From: CAZUMW01 sp964621615
GTDB taxonomy: Bacteria; Desulfobacterota; WTBG01; CAIYCZ01; CAIRTM01
Assembly (NCBI GenBank): GCA_964621615.1
Contig: CAZUMW010000003.1
Coordinates: 62,001-126,000 of the forward strand
Reading direction: 5' to 3'
DNA length: 64,000 nt
Shown: positions 49,613-58,882 of the stretch, piece after piece
Layout: the number at the start of each line of letters is the position of its first letter
How positions within the stretch are numbered: position 1 is the first letter of the stretch
Translations under genes and position numbers: made by a program
Notes under the pieces: model-generated
Database searches by the model: none
What the model saw: the letters and a program-made list of their open reading frames with translations, nothing else
What the model was told of the DNA's origin: nothing

Positions 49613-51148
49613 TCAAAGCTCTTTATGCCGGTCCAGGCTCCGGTACTGGATGGCTTCGGAAATATGCTGCGCCTGTATAGCCTCCGATTGTTCAATATCG
49701 GCAATGGTGCGTGCCACCTTCAGGATACGGTTGTAGGCCCGTGCTGAAAGCCCCAGCTTGTCAATCGCGTTTTCCAGAAGCCGCTGAGAGGCGTCGTCGA
49801 TACTGCAGTGAGCTCTTATGTGCCGGGTGCCCATCTGGGCATTGCAGTGGATCCGGGACCGGGAAAAGCGCCGCTGCTGCAGAGCTCGTGCGCGGTTTAC
49901 CCGCTGCTGAATAGCCTGTGACGGCTCCGCCGGGGCTTTGTCAGACAGCTCGCTGTAGCTCAGGGGAGGCACCTCGATTTGAATATCAATGCGGTCAAGC
50001 AGCGGCCCTGATATTTTTGCCATATAGCGCTGTATCTGCAAGGAGGTGCAGCTGCATTCGTGCTTCGGGTCTGAAAAGTAGCCGCACGGACACGGGTTCA
50101 TTGCGGCAACAAGCATAAACCGGGAAGGGTAGGTCAGCGAGGTAAGCGCTCTGGAAATGGTGACGCTGCCGTCCTCCAGCGGCTGGCGCATAACTTCAAG
50201 GGCGTTTTTTTTGAACTCCGGAAGCTCATCAAGAAACAGGACGCCGTTATGTGCAAGGCTGACCTCTCCGGGCCGCGGCACCGTGCCGCCGCCGATGAGG
50301 CCCGCATCGGAAATGGTATGATGGGGTGCGCGGAACGGGCGGTGCGCCAGAAGCGGCGTGTCCGGAGAGAGGGCGCCGGCAACGCTGTGTATCTTTGTGG
50401 TTTCAATCGCTTCCTGAAACGTCATCGCCGGCAGTATTGTGGGAATGCGTTTTGCGATCATGGTTTTGCCCGCTCCCGGCGGGCCGACCATGAGCAGGTT
50501 ATGGCCGCCTGCGGCTGCAATTTCAACCGCACGCTTTGCATGCTCCTGCCCTTTGACATCGGCAAAATCGCTGATGGTGTCCCTGCTTGCTGTAAACAGC
50601 TCGTCTATGTTGACTGCAGTTGGCTCGATATGACGGTCTCCATTGAGAAACTCGACAACCTCAGACAGCGTATCCACCCCGATAACGTTCAGCCCCTCGA
50701 CAATGGCTGCCTCGGCGGCATTCTGTCCGGGAACGATAATGCCCGAAACAGCATCTGCGGGACATGAGGCTGCAATGGGAAGCGCACCCCGGATGGATTT
50801 TACCCGACCGTCGAGCGCAAGCTCACCCAGTATAATGTATCTGCCCGCATTGCCGTTTCGGCAGATTTGCCCGTTTGCGGACAAAATACCCACGGCAATG
50901 GGAAGATCAAATGCAGAGCCCTCCTTTTTCATATCAGCGGGTGCCAGGTTTACCGTTATCCTGGTGCCGGGGAAATTATAGCCCATATTTTTGATGGCTG
51001 ATTTAACCCGGTCCTTACTTTCCTTGACTGCCCCGTCGGGCAGCCCCACCGTTGAAAAACAGGGCAACCCCGAAGCGATATCAATTTCCACCTCAATGTC
51101 GTGCGCATCGATGCCCAGAAGCGCTTTGCTGAATGTTTTTGCAAGCAT
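49613..51148 (-). CDS. comM: YifB/ComM family Mg-chelatase-like AAA ATPase
   Basis: 511 aa. N-terminal Lon-protease-like ChlI domain (~1-170: VEIDIASGLPCFSTVGLPDG, GSAFDLPIAVGIL). AAA+ core: Walker A MVGPPGAGKTMIAKRIP, RPFRAPHHTISDAGLIGGGT, Walker B GVLFLDELPEF, sensor MNPCPCGYFSDPKHECSC. C-terminal Mg-chelatase domain. In Vibrio and Haemophilus, ComM is a hexameric helicase promoting branch migration during natural transformation, which fits comEC elsewhere in the window. Confidence 0.94.
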   Translation of the reverse strand: MLAKTFSKALLGIDAHDIEVEIDIASGLPCFSTVGLPDGAVKESKDRVKSAIKNMGYNFPGTRITVNLAPADMKKEGSAFDLPIAVGILSANGQICRNGNAGRYIILGELALDGRVKSIRGALPIAASCPADAVSGIIVPGQNAAEAAIVEGLNVIGVDTLSEVVEFLNGDRHIEPTAVNIDELFTASRDTISDFADVKGQEHAKRAVEIAAAGGHNLLMVGPPGAGKTMIAKRIPTILPAMTFQEAIETTKIHSVAGALSPDTPLLAHRPFRAPHHTISDAGLIGGGTVPRPGEVSLAHNGVLFLDELPEFKKNALEVMRQPLEDGSVTISRALTSLTYPSRFMLVAAMNPCPCGYFSDPKHECSCTSLQIQRYMAKISGPLLDRIDIQIEVPPLSYSELSDKAPAEPSQAIQQRVNRARALQQRRFSRSRIHCNAQMGTRHIRAHCSIDDASQRLLENAIDKLGLSARAYNRILKVARTIADIEQSEAIQAQHISEAIQYRSLDRHKEL

Positions 51149-51278
51149 TGTGTGTGTCTGTCGCGTAAGATTGTAATGTCAGTTATATGGAAGACAAATA
51201 AAGATGACATTATTAACAAAAGTATCAGCAAATAGCAATACTAATTCGCGACAGCTAATTATTGCTTTAACCCATGCT

Positions 51279-52142
51279 TTATACGCCGGGCGGAGACAGG
51301 GTGGTAAGTTTCCAGGTAAGCCGGCGGACAGTGAGCGATCTTCTGAGCAGGCGGGTGCTTCTGCCGATCTCATGGGGGGCATGCTGCCAGTACTGTTTCA
51401 GAAAGGTGATGCTGTCCTCAATTGTGACCGGCACCCCGTTACGGCCGGATTTTACCAGCGAGCGGCAAAAGCGAAGAACGTTGGCGCGGCGCTTTTTTAT
51501 GCTCAGGGGGTCGTCCAGGCGGGATTTGTCCCAGTCGATCACATACAGGCTTTCCGGTTCCTGAGTGTCGACCAGGATGTTTTTTATGTTCAGATCGGCA
51601 TGGTACAGGCCGCAGTCATGCATATGCCGTATGACAGCGGCACAGCGGATGAGCAGGTCCTGCTTAAGGGCGCGGAAGCCCTTCTGATCGGCTCCTGCCT
51701 GTGACTTCAGCCAGAAGGCGCAGTCGCGGCACTGAACAAGCTCCTGTGACATAAGATAGCACCGGTAGAGGCCGGGAGCAACCCGCACGCTGACAGCGGC
51801 GAGCATGTCCGGCGTGGGTATTCCTTTATTGCGGGCTGCCCGGGCCAGAAAAAGCTCTTTGAACGGCCGTGCTTTTCCTGCATAAATGTCCCTGTTTATA
51901 AAGCGAAGCAGGCCGCCCCGAAGGTACTGCCGCACCAGCATGCGCCCGTTATCGGATTCGGCGGCAGGCAGTGAGGCGATGGGCCCCCTGCCTGAAAGCG
52001 GAGATGCGCTGCGCCCGGCTGCAAGCAGCGTGTCGGGCCTGAGGATGCCCTGACGGAGCAGCGCCTCCCTGCAGGATGATTTGACAACAGCCGTTGCCGG
52101 AGGCTCTTCAACAAGGATGTACCCGTGCGGAACGGCAATCAT
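51279..52142 (-). CDS. Lipopolysaccharide kinase (WaaP/KdkA/InaA-like)
   Basis: 287 aa from ATG 52142 with GGGGAG upstream; start and preceding stop overlap in TAATG. Protein-kinase-like fold of the LPS kinase family: catalytic loop YHADLNIKNILVDTQ (HxDLxxxN) and metal-binding YVIDWDKSRLDDPL. Phosphorylates Kdo or heptose of the LPS core. Co-transcribed with the FAD oxidoreductase just upstream. The presence of this kinase supports an LPS-containing outer membrane; the exact sugar target is not visible. Confidence 0.85.
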   Translation of the reverse strand: MIAVPHGYILVEEPPATAVVKSSCREALLRQGILRPDTLLAAGRSASPLSGRGPIASLPAAESDNGRMLVRQYLRGGLLRFINRDIYAGKARPFKELFLARAARNKGIPTPDMLAAVSVRVAPGLYRCYLMSQELVQCRDCAFWLKSQAGADQKGFRALKQDLLIRCAAVIRHMHDCGLYHADLNIKNILVDTQEPESLYVIDWDKSRLDDPLSIKKRRANVLRFCRSLVKSGRNGVPVTIEDSITFLKQYWQHAPHEIGRSTRLLRRSLTVRRLTWKLTTLSPPGV

Positions 52143-53278
52143 TATGACTTCTCCCCGCAGATTATATCGGCAACCATTCGTGCAATGCTGAGGCATGAGG
52201 TAAGGCCCGGCGATTCGATGCCCACAAGATTGATGATACCCTCCATGCCGCGGCCGGCTTCATGGCGTATGACAAAATCTTTTATCATCTCCCCCGGCGC
52301 CTGCAGCTTCGGCCGTATTCCGGCCATGTCCGGCTGAAGGTCTTCACGCGCCAGAAACGGCAGATACGGGCATACGCTTTCAAAAAACAGCTCTGCGTGC
52401 CCCGGGTTTACGGTAAAGTCGATGTCATCGACATAGAATGCATTCGGCCCGAGCTTAACGGTTCCGTCGATGCATTTGGTCACGTGGATGCCAAGCCCCC
52501 GCAAATCCCGGTAGGGGGGCGGATAAATAAGATGCCGGATGCGGCGCGCCTGCCCGGCCGGAATGCTGAAATACTCTCCCTTGCAGAAAAACAGGCGATA
52601 CCCGGATTCCCGGACATCGATTCCCGCGCAGGCTGCAATGCGGTCTGCGCAGAGACCGGCACAATTGATAAGCCATCTGCAGCGGAGCCTTTCGCCGGTG
52701 CCGCACGGCGAGCGGTAGTCAACAGTGTGGGTGCCGCTGCCGGGCCGGATGCCGGTAACCTCATGACGGCATACGACCGAAGCGCCGTTCTGTGTGCAGA
52801 GTGCTTCGAGCCGGGACATGAGCTGATGGGTGTCAACCACTCCTGTTGATGGGGAAAAAAGAGCACAGCGGGCACGCACCTCCGGCTCAATGTGCGCGAG
52901 CTGCCCGCTGTCAAGCCATGTAAGATCATGGACGCCGTTTACCTCCGCCCGGCCTTTCAGCTCTTTAAGCGCTGCAGCCTCATCGTCGTCGGCCGCAGCA
53001 ATGATTTTGCCGGTGCGGCTGTGCGGCACCCCCCATCGTTTGCAGAACTCGTACAACAGGGCGTTTCCCTCGACGCACAGCGCGGCCTTAAGGCTGCCGG
53101 GCGGATAGTATATTCCTGCGTGTATCACCTCGCTGTTTCGGCTTGAGGTTTCCTGCCCGCATTTTGAATTTCGCTCAAGCAGCACGACTGAGCGCCGCGG
53201 AAACCGGACCGCACACTGCGCTGCTGTCGCAAGCCCGACCATCCCCCCGCCTATGATCACAATGTCTGTGCTGTCCAT
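52142..53278 (-). CDS. FAD-dependent oxidoreductase, L-2-hydroxyglutarate oxidase/GlpA-like
   Basis: 378 aa from ATG 53278 (MDSTDIVIIGGGMVGLATAA). DAO-family FAD site GGGMVGLATAAQ, the QETSSRNSEVIHAGIYYPPG block shared with L-2-hydroxyglutarate dehydrogenases (LhgO), and the late GIESPGLTSCLSIARMVADI. Oxidises a 2-hydroxyacid or polyol, with FAD as cofactor. It overlaps the LPS kinase gene, an odd partnership that is either chance operon packing or an unrecognised link. Confidence 0.85.
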   Translation of the reverse strand: MDSTDIVIIGGGMVGLATAAQCAVRFPRRSVVLLERNSKCGQETSSRNSEVIHAGIYYPPGSLKAALCVEGNALLYEFCKRWGVPHSRTGKIIAAADDDEAAALKELKGRAEVNGVHDLTWLDSGQLAHIEPEVRARCALFSPSTGVVDTHQLMSRLEALCTQNGASVVCRHEVTGIRPGSGTHTVDYRSPCGTGERLRCRWLINCAGLCADRIAACAGIDVRESGYRLFFCKGEYFSIPAGQARRIRHLIYPPPYRDLRGLGIHVTKCIDGTVKLGPNAFYVDDIDFTVNPGHAELFFESVCPYLPFLAREDLQPDMAGIRPKLQAPGEMIKDFVIRHEAGRGMEGIINLVGIESPGLTSCLSIARMVADIICGEKS

Positions 53279-53490
53279 TTCTGGAGATAGCTCCCGGCTG
53301 AGCGGTTCCGCACAGCCGCACATATAGCGTTTTCAGGGCCTCTGTTTGACGGTGCTGTTGCATCTGTATACATGAAACGCCTGCTGCAGTCAAACAGCCG
53401 GTGTGCCGCACAGGCGTTATCAGGCTGAGATATCATTGAGCCCTGTTTTTTGCTCTTGTACAGGGCTGTGTATTTGTGTATTATCACACT

Positions 53491-54429
53491 ATGAGAAAAA
53501 GAAATATTATCATTGTGATTTCTGTTTGTGTGGTTGCCATACTCCTGTATGTGTTTAATATGGCATATTTTTCCATGAAGGCTGATTTTTTCCCGGTGCA
53601 GCCGCTTGAGCAGTCTCCGACAGGTGTCCTGTATGCCGATACCGTTGCAAAGCTTATGGAGCGCGAGCTCTACGGCAGCGGCGGCTGGACCCCGAATGAC
53701 ATTCCCCCGTCGCCAACCTATTTTCTGGATAATAAACCCAACCTGCAGCTCGGCGTGCTTGAGGTTGTGCGCTACAGCACCCGGGTGCTTCGCGACAATC
53801 TGTCGCGGCAGAGAACAACCGATAAAATCGATCGGCACTGCGATGAGGCGTTCACCGCCTTCAGCAACGACCCGCGCCGGTGGATTATGCCCAGCGCAGA
53901 AGGCAAGTATAAGAAGGGCGTTGCAGCGCTCAAAGAATACATGCAAAGCATTAAGCAGGAAAAGGCGGCGTTTTACCCCCGAAGCGATAATTTGATACAG
54001 CTGCTCGAGCAGTATGCATCACTTCTTGGCGGGGTCAATACGCGCCTTCTTAATGCCGCCCGCCGAAACAGCGAACCTCCTGCAGACGCTCAGGGTCAGG
54101 AAGGCGCTGCCGCAGCGGCAAAACGTGAAAAGGTATCCTGGGCCGAGATTGATGACACATTTTATTATGCGCAGGGTGTCGGATACGGCCTGTACCATAT
54201 GTGCAGGGCCCTGCAGCATGAATGTGACAGGGTGCTTCAGGACAAGCGCGCCGGCGTGATCATGGAAAAGATTATACGCTCCCTTGAGGAGTCCTATTTT
54301 GAGCCGCTGGTAATCACAAACGGCAGCAAGGACGGTATTTTCGCCAACCACTGCAGCAACCTTCGCGTGTTTCTTGATGATGCCCGTCAGAAAATGAATT
54401 CGCTGATACAAATACTTGATCAGGGATGA
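53491..54429 (+). CDS. DUF2333 family membrane-anchored protein
   Basis: 312 aa from ATG 53491 (an in-frame GTG 15 bp upstream is possible). A single N-terminal membrane anchor (NIIIVISVCVVAILLYVFNM), then the DUF2333 domain: YADTVAKLMERELYGSGGWT, PNDIPPSPTYFLDNKPNLQL, LEVVRYSTRVLRDNLSRQRT, ... WAEIDDTFYYAQGVGYGLYH. Family members occur mainly in gamma- and delta-type proteobacteria and have no known function. No ribosome site precedes the ATG, and a TATTAT box sits only 6 bp upstream, so a very short or absent leader is possible. Confidence 0.88.
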   Translation: MRKRNIIIVISVCVVAILLYVFNMAYFSMKADFFPVQPLEQSPTGVLYADTVAKLMERELYGSGGWTPNDIPPSPTYFLDNKPNLQLGVLEVVRYSTRVLRDNLSRQRTTDKIDRHCDEAFTAFSNDPRRWIMPSAEGKYKKGVAALKEYMQSIKQEKAAFYPRSDNLIQLLEQYASLLGGVNTRLLNAARRNSEPPADAQGQEGAAAAAKREKVSWAEIDDTFYYAQGVGYGLYHMCRALQHECDRVLQDKRAGVIMEKIIRSLEESYFEPLVITNGSKDGIFANHCSNLRVFLDDARQKMNSLIQILDQG

Positions 54430-54458
54430 TGCTTTTCGGGAAGCTGTAATCAAGGGTT

Positions 54459-54995
54459 TTATACGCTCAATACAGCCCGCACCTGCTGCTCCAGCTGAGC
54501 CAGATCGCGCTCGTCGGGGCGCCCGGCAATATCGCCCAGCCGCCCGCCGGTGTTCATGCGTTTCATGTTTTCCGGTTGAAAGTCTCCCACAAAATACCAT
54601 TCATCAATTATTATAAAGCCGAGGTGGTCAAAAAGCTGCCCGGTAAATTTGACTGCAGGGACGGCTTCGCTGACGCCGGTATGAACGCCGGCATAGGTGC
54701 AGTAAATGACGGCCTTTTTGCCGGGGCGCTTTGGAGAGCAGGGCGCTATGTTTCCTGACTCAGCATTGATTTTTCTGCTTTTTCGCAAAAAGTCAAGCAT
54801 CGGCTTTCCCGGCAGCCACTGGTAAACCCCCGAGCCGGCAAAAACGAAGTCAAAGCTTATAATGTCAATGTCCAGCTCCTTTTCCGCGCGGAGCGTAGCT
54901 ACTGTGTGACCGAGAGCTTCGGCGGTATGACCGATGCGCAGGGCAAGCTTTTCAGTGTTGCCCGTCTGGCTGTGATAAAGATTGAGTATGTTCAT
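54459..54995 (-). CDS. Flavodoxin-like protein
   Basis: 178 aa from ATG 54995. FMN phosphate loop LYHSQTGNTEKLALRIGHTA at residues ~7-25, FDFVFAGSGVYQWLPGKPML, and KKAVIYCTYAGVHTGVSEAV (second isoalloxazine loop). The C-terminal third (FTGQLFDHLGFIIIDEWYFV) is that of long-chain flavodoxin-domain proteins. Electron carrier or FMN-dependent reductase. Its start overlaps the stop of the glycosyltransferase gene upstream (ATGA), so they are co-transcribed. Confidence 0.88.
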   Translation of the reverse strand: MNILNLYHSQTGNTEKLALRIGHTAEALGHTVATLRAEKELDIDIISFDFVFAGSGVYQWLPGKPMLDFLRKSRKINAESGNIAPCSPKRPGKKAVIYCTYAGVHTGVSEAVPAVKFTGQLFDHLGFIIIDEWYFVGDFQPENMKRMNTGGRLGDIAGRPDERDLAQLEQQVRAVLSV

Positions 54996-56353
54996 GAATG
55001 ACTCCATTTTTGTGTGCGTATTTTTTGTATGAGCACCGTGTTTCCATAGGCGGCATAGAGGCAGAAAACAGGCACGACGGGAACGCTGAACCGCGCATAT
55101 CCGAGCGCTCCTGTCAGAATAAAAAAATAGGCCGCAACATATACTAAAAACATATGGCATGCTGACTTGCCTGCAGGGGAGCGGATAAGCGCCCAAAGCG
55201 CAGCCGCAATACCGGCATAGGTTAAGAAAAAAGCGGCATATGAAACAGCGCAAAGAGAAAAAAGCACCGGACGCCCGGCAAGCCACTTGTTCAGGTAGGC
55301 ACCGCTCGACATTCGCAGCGCATCCCGCACCGGATGGTGCCTGCTTGATTCAATCCCCATCATCGAATACATCCCGCTGATACACGGGGCGGGAAGCATG
55401 TTACCCATTCCCTTCAGCTGTGTGGTAATAAACAGAAGCGGATGCTGCCCTATAATGCGGAGGCCCTGCTCCAGGTAGGCGTTGTTTCGCTCTTTGCGCG
55501 ATGCCGGCTTTTTTATGTCAGGGTTCTGTGCTATAGCTTTGCGTGCCTGCAAAACAGTTGTATTGTCCCGTTCGGCAATTATGTGGGCTGCGTTATACAT
55601 GAGTATATTGTAGGAGGCTACATCGGAGAAGTCAGCGCAGCCGGTAAGAATATAGTTGCGCATTTTCCATCCCCCGGTACACGCTATCCACGGAACCGCT
55701 ATGCAGAGTGCAAGAGCAGCCGCCTGCTTCGCGGAAAGCCCGAGAAGCTTTCGCGCAGGCAGGAGCCCGATGATTAGCGGAACGGGCAGAAAGACGGATA
55801 CCGGGCGCACCATGGTCGCACAGGCAATACAGAGGCCGAAGGCGAAGCCATATGTATTTCTTAAGGGAGGGTGGTACAGCATATATGAGAAACACAGCGC
55901 GGCCCCGGTAAGGAAGCAGGTGAACAGCGTCTCGGATAATATCTTCTGGCTGTACATAATGGATGCGAAATTACACGCGAACAGAATGACGGCAAAAAAG
56001 CCGGTACGCGCGCCGAACAGTGTCCGCGCAATCAGATACAGCAGTGCTGCTGTTACGGTGTTAAGAAAAATTTGTGCAATGATAACCGCGTGTGGCTGTT
56101 CTCCGCATACTGTGAATACAAGGCTCAGAAACAGGGGGTACCCCGGCACCCTGAACGTTTCGGGAGCGGAGCCGTTTACAGAGAAGAGCCCGCGTTCGGA
56201 CAGATTTTCTGCCAGGCGCAGGTACTTGAACGAATCGGGGGAGTACATGCCGGAGGGGTTTCTGGAAAATGACAGATAATATAACAAAACATGTGCGAGA
56301 AAGAAACAGCACAGAATAAGCAATAGAATGCACGTTTCAGTTTTTTTATTCAT
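54992..56353 (-). CDS. GT39/PMT-type membrane glycosyltransferase
   Basis: 453 aa from ATG 56353. About 10-11 membrane segments. The first periplasmic loop has SPDSFKYLRLAENLSERGLF and ETFRVPGYPLFLSLVFTVCG, the pattern (acidic residue in loop 1, then RxPGYP) of dolichyl/undecaprenyl-phosphate-sugar:protein or lipid A glycosyltransferases (ArnT/PMT-like). Transfers a sugar from a polyprenyl phosphate donor outside the membrane. Acceptor unknown. Confidence 0.85.
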   Translation of the reverse strand: MNKKTETCILLLILCCFFLAHVLLYYLSFSRNPSGMYSPDSFKYLRLAENLSERGLFSVNGSAPETFRVPGYPLFLSLVFTVCGEQPHAVIIAQIFLNTVTAALLYLIARTLFGARTGFFAVILFACNFASIMYSQKILSETLFTCFLTGAALCFSYMLYHPPLRNTYGFAFGLCIACATMVRPVSVFLPVPLIIGLLPARKLLGLSAKQAAALALCIAVPWIACTGGWKMRNYILTGCADFSDVASYNILMYNAAHIIAERDNTTVLQARKAIAQNPDIKKPASRKERNNAYLEQGLRIIGQHPLLFITTQLKGMGNMLPAPCISGMYSMMGIESSRHHPVRDALRMSSGAYLNKWLAGRPVLFSLCAVSYAAFFLTYAGIAAALWALIRSPAGKSACHMFLVYVAAYFFILTGALGYARFSVPVVPVFCLYAAYGNTVLIQKIRTQKWSHS

Positions 56354-56482
56354 CGCGGTGTCCATCTGAGCGCGCATGCCCGGCTGTGTGCAATATCCAC
56401 AATAACCTGCATCTCCGGCCGTCGATTTGGTGCAGGCTGAGGCATGTCCTGTGCGTGGCGCTGAAAGAGCAGCATTGGCTGA

Positions 56483-58804
56483 CTACATGTAGCCAAGCTC
56501 TTTGAGCTGTTTTACCGTTTCCGGGTCCCGGTTGACCGTGCTGCTGGTTTCGCGGTGGAGCTGCCTGTGTGCCTTTTGGTTCAATGACTGAATTTCTCTG
56601 ATAAAATCAGTTAAAAAGCGTTTTTTGCGGCCGGGCACGGGATGCCGTATCAGCTCGCATTGATCGGCACCATAATCAAAGCGAACCATGTCCACTGTGC
56701 GCGAGTTCAGCACATGGCCGGATCCGGAGATCACCGAAGCCCAGGGGCTGTCATCAGTTTTTTGTTTATCATAGACTTCCTCGGACAGGATGATCCGGCT
56801 TTGCCAGAAAGTCAGATTTTGCCTGCGTATAAGGGGAACCAGCGAGTCTCCCTGGAGCAGAAGGTTCCCGGTGTCGATTCCTGCAAGATCAAGCACCGTC
56901 GGAGCGATATCCAGATTCTGGACAGGCTCGCGTATGACGATGTTTCCGGGCAGCCCGCGCGGATATACCATGATGAGCGGGGTGCGTATGACCTGTATAT
57001 ACCCCGGCGGGCGGTGCTCCCACTGGCCGTGCTCTCCCAGATGCTCGCCGTGATCGGAAAGAAAGACCACCAGCGTTTTTTCAGCAATTCCCAGGTCATG
57101 TAATTTTTTGAGGATGCTTGCAAAATGATGATCATTGTTTCGTATCTCTCCGTCGTAACGCGCGCGCCGCCCTTCCACAGTAGGCACTTCAACCCATTCG
57201 GGATCAAACAGCGTGGTGTTTTTTTGAAGAGGCGCTGATGTCTCTGCGCTGTCGGCATGCCAGCTTCTGAAGCGCTTAACCGGGTCGTATGGGCCGTGGG
57301 GATCCATCACATGCAGGTACAGGAAAAAATTGCGCGTGCTGTTTTTCTCCAGCCAGCAGGGGACCGCGCGGCTGTAGAGCGAGGCGGAATCGCCGCCGTA
57401 TTCATCAAACAGCTGGCTGTAGCCCTGGTGGAGGCCGGCAGCGGGACCGGCATTGACATTCTGTACAAAGGCGGCGGTCTGAAAGCCCTGGCTTCGCAAA
57501 ATTTCAGCAATTGTCAGATAGTTGCCGCCCAGCTGTTCATGGAAATTCCAGACGCCGGTGGCGCTGGGGTGCAGTGATGTCATAATGGACGGGCAGGACG
57601 GGCGTGTCTTTGTTGCCTGAGCAAAATTGTGTTCGAACAGCACGCCGCTGCGCGCCCATGCATCTTTTACCGGGGTAGTTTTTCGACCGTAGCCGTAACA
57701 GGAGAGGTGATCCGCCCGCAAGGCATCCTCCAGCACAAAGATGATATTATAGCGCTTTGACGGGATGCCGTGCAGCACAGGATTGCTCCAGAAAGCGATG
57801 TTGTCAGGTGATCCTGATGCGGCAAAGGTGATTTCAATCGTTTGTCCGGCATATGCATTCATCGGTATCCGGTGGTCGGTCCACCGGTCGCTGCGCGTAA
57901 CATGCGCGTGAAATATTCTTGATCCGTCAATGCGGACCTCAAACGACACCGGCGCGTTCTGCAGTATTCCTGCGCCGAAGCGCAGCACACTTCTGCCCCG
58001 GGGAACAGAAACACGATAGGTGAGCGCCGAGGGAATGTATGCATACAGCACCTGGCGCAATTCGTTATTTTTTGTTTCAGCTGATGTGCCGAAGCTGCTC
58101 TGCTGATAGCGGTGAGACCGGGACAGGAAGCGTATATAGTCAATATCGACGCTGTCACCTTCTGCATCAGACGGACATAGAAAAATCCGTTTAATGGTGT
58201 CCCCGCGCTTTCTGGCGAATACCGTGTTTAAAATGCTTTTTGCATCAACACGATACGTATGGAAGCGCCCGTCCGGTATTACATCAATATCGACGCTGTT
58301 TTCCTCAGCGCCTGCCGCGCGGCTGCTCCACCCAAGAAAGAGAGTATGGCCCTTGGTATGCCGCGCGCGTATCTCAATTGTGCCTATGGAGGCTTTTGCC
58401 GCATGCGCCGGGAAAATCAGCGTCAGGCCGGATGATTTTCTGAAACGCAAAAGCCCGTTTTCCGCAACAGCAGCAAGCCGGTCGCCGCTGTTGCCCATGC
58501 GGATTTCCTGCTTCCGGCTAAAATGTAAATCAGCCGGGAAGGGGGCAGGCACCGGCTCCCCGCGCGTCCCGGAGCGTGCGGCCAGGGAAAGATTGTCATC
58601 AAAGCGGAAGTAATACCCATTGTAGTCATTTTGAGGCAGCCCCCGCAAAATCTTATGCTGGTCATGCTGCTTTGCCGCCCGCGCAAAAGCGCGGTGCTTT
58701 TTTAACGCTGCCGTAAAAGCCGTTTCGCTTGTGCTGGTCAGGAGGTATATACAGAATCCTCCAATTGCCAGCACCATCATTGCGGCAAGGGCGGTTTTTT
58801 CCAT
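56483..58804 (-). CDS. Membrane-anchored sulfatase-family (alkaline phosphatase superfamily) enzyme
   Basis: 773 aa. N-terminal anchor (AALAMMVLAIGGFCIYLLTS-like hydrophobic run), then a ~280-residue beta-rich region with unknown ligand (two jelly-roll-like parts, e.g. VSVPRGRSVLRFGAGILQNA). The sulfatase domain (~350-700) has metal ligands IIFVLEDALRADHLSCYGYG and VVFLSDHGEHLGEHGQWEHR. The formylglycine site region reads KTRPSCPSIMTSLHPSATGV; Cys is present but the usual CxPxR Arg is Ile. It could be a sulfohydrolase, phosphodiesterase or phospho-group transferase acting on surface glycans. It sits among glycosyltransferase genes. Confidence 0.82.
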   Translation of the reverse strand: MEKTALAAMMVLAIGGFCIYLLTSTSETAFTAALKKHRAFARAAKQHDQHKILRGLPQNDYNGYYFRFDDNLSLAARSGTRGEPVPAPFPADLHFSRKQEIRMGNSGDRLAAVAENGLLRFRKSSGLTLIFPAHAAKASIGTIEIRARHTKGHTLFLGWSSRAAGAEENSVDIDVIPDGRFHTYRVDAKSILNTVFARKRGDTIKRIFLCPSDAEGDSVDIDYIRFLSRSHRYQQSSFGTSAETKNNELRQVLYAYIPSALTYRVSVPRGRSVLRFGAGILQNAPVSFEVRIDGSRIFHAHVTRSDRWTDHRIPMNAYAGQTIEITFAASGSPDNIAFWSNPVLHGIPSKRYNIIFVLEDALRADHLSCYGYGRKTTPVKDAWARSGVLFEHNFAQATKTRPSCPSIMTSLHPSATGVWNFHEQLGGNYLTIAEILRSQGFQTAAFVQNVNAGPAAGLHQGYSQLFDEYGGDSASLYSRAVPCWLEKNSTRNFFLYLHVMDPHGPYDPVKRFRSWHADSAETSAPLQKNTTLFDPEWVEVPTVEGRRARYDGEIRNNDHHFASILKKLHDLGIAEKTLVVFLSDHGEHLGEHGQWEHRPPGYIQVIRTPLIMVYPRGLPGNIVIREPVQNLDIAPTVLDLAGIDTGNLLLQGDSLVPLIRRQNLTFWQSRIILSEEVYDKQKTDDSPWASVISGSGHVLNSRTVDMVRFDYGADQCELIRHPVPGRKKRFLTDFIREIQSLNQKAHRQLHRETSSTVNRDPETVKQLKELGYM

Positions 58805-58882
58805 AGCTCACGTAGCTGAGGAATAAAGATTTTTTTTAGCTGCTGCATCCCGAATGGCCGGTTCGAGCACGTCCCGGCTTTG

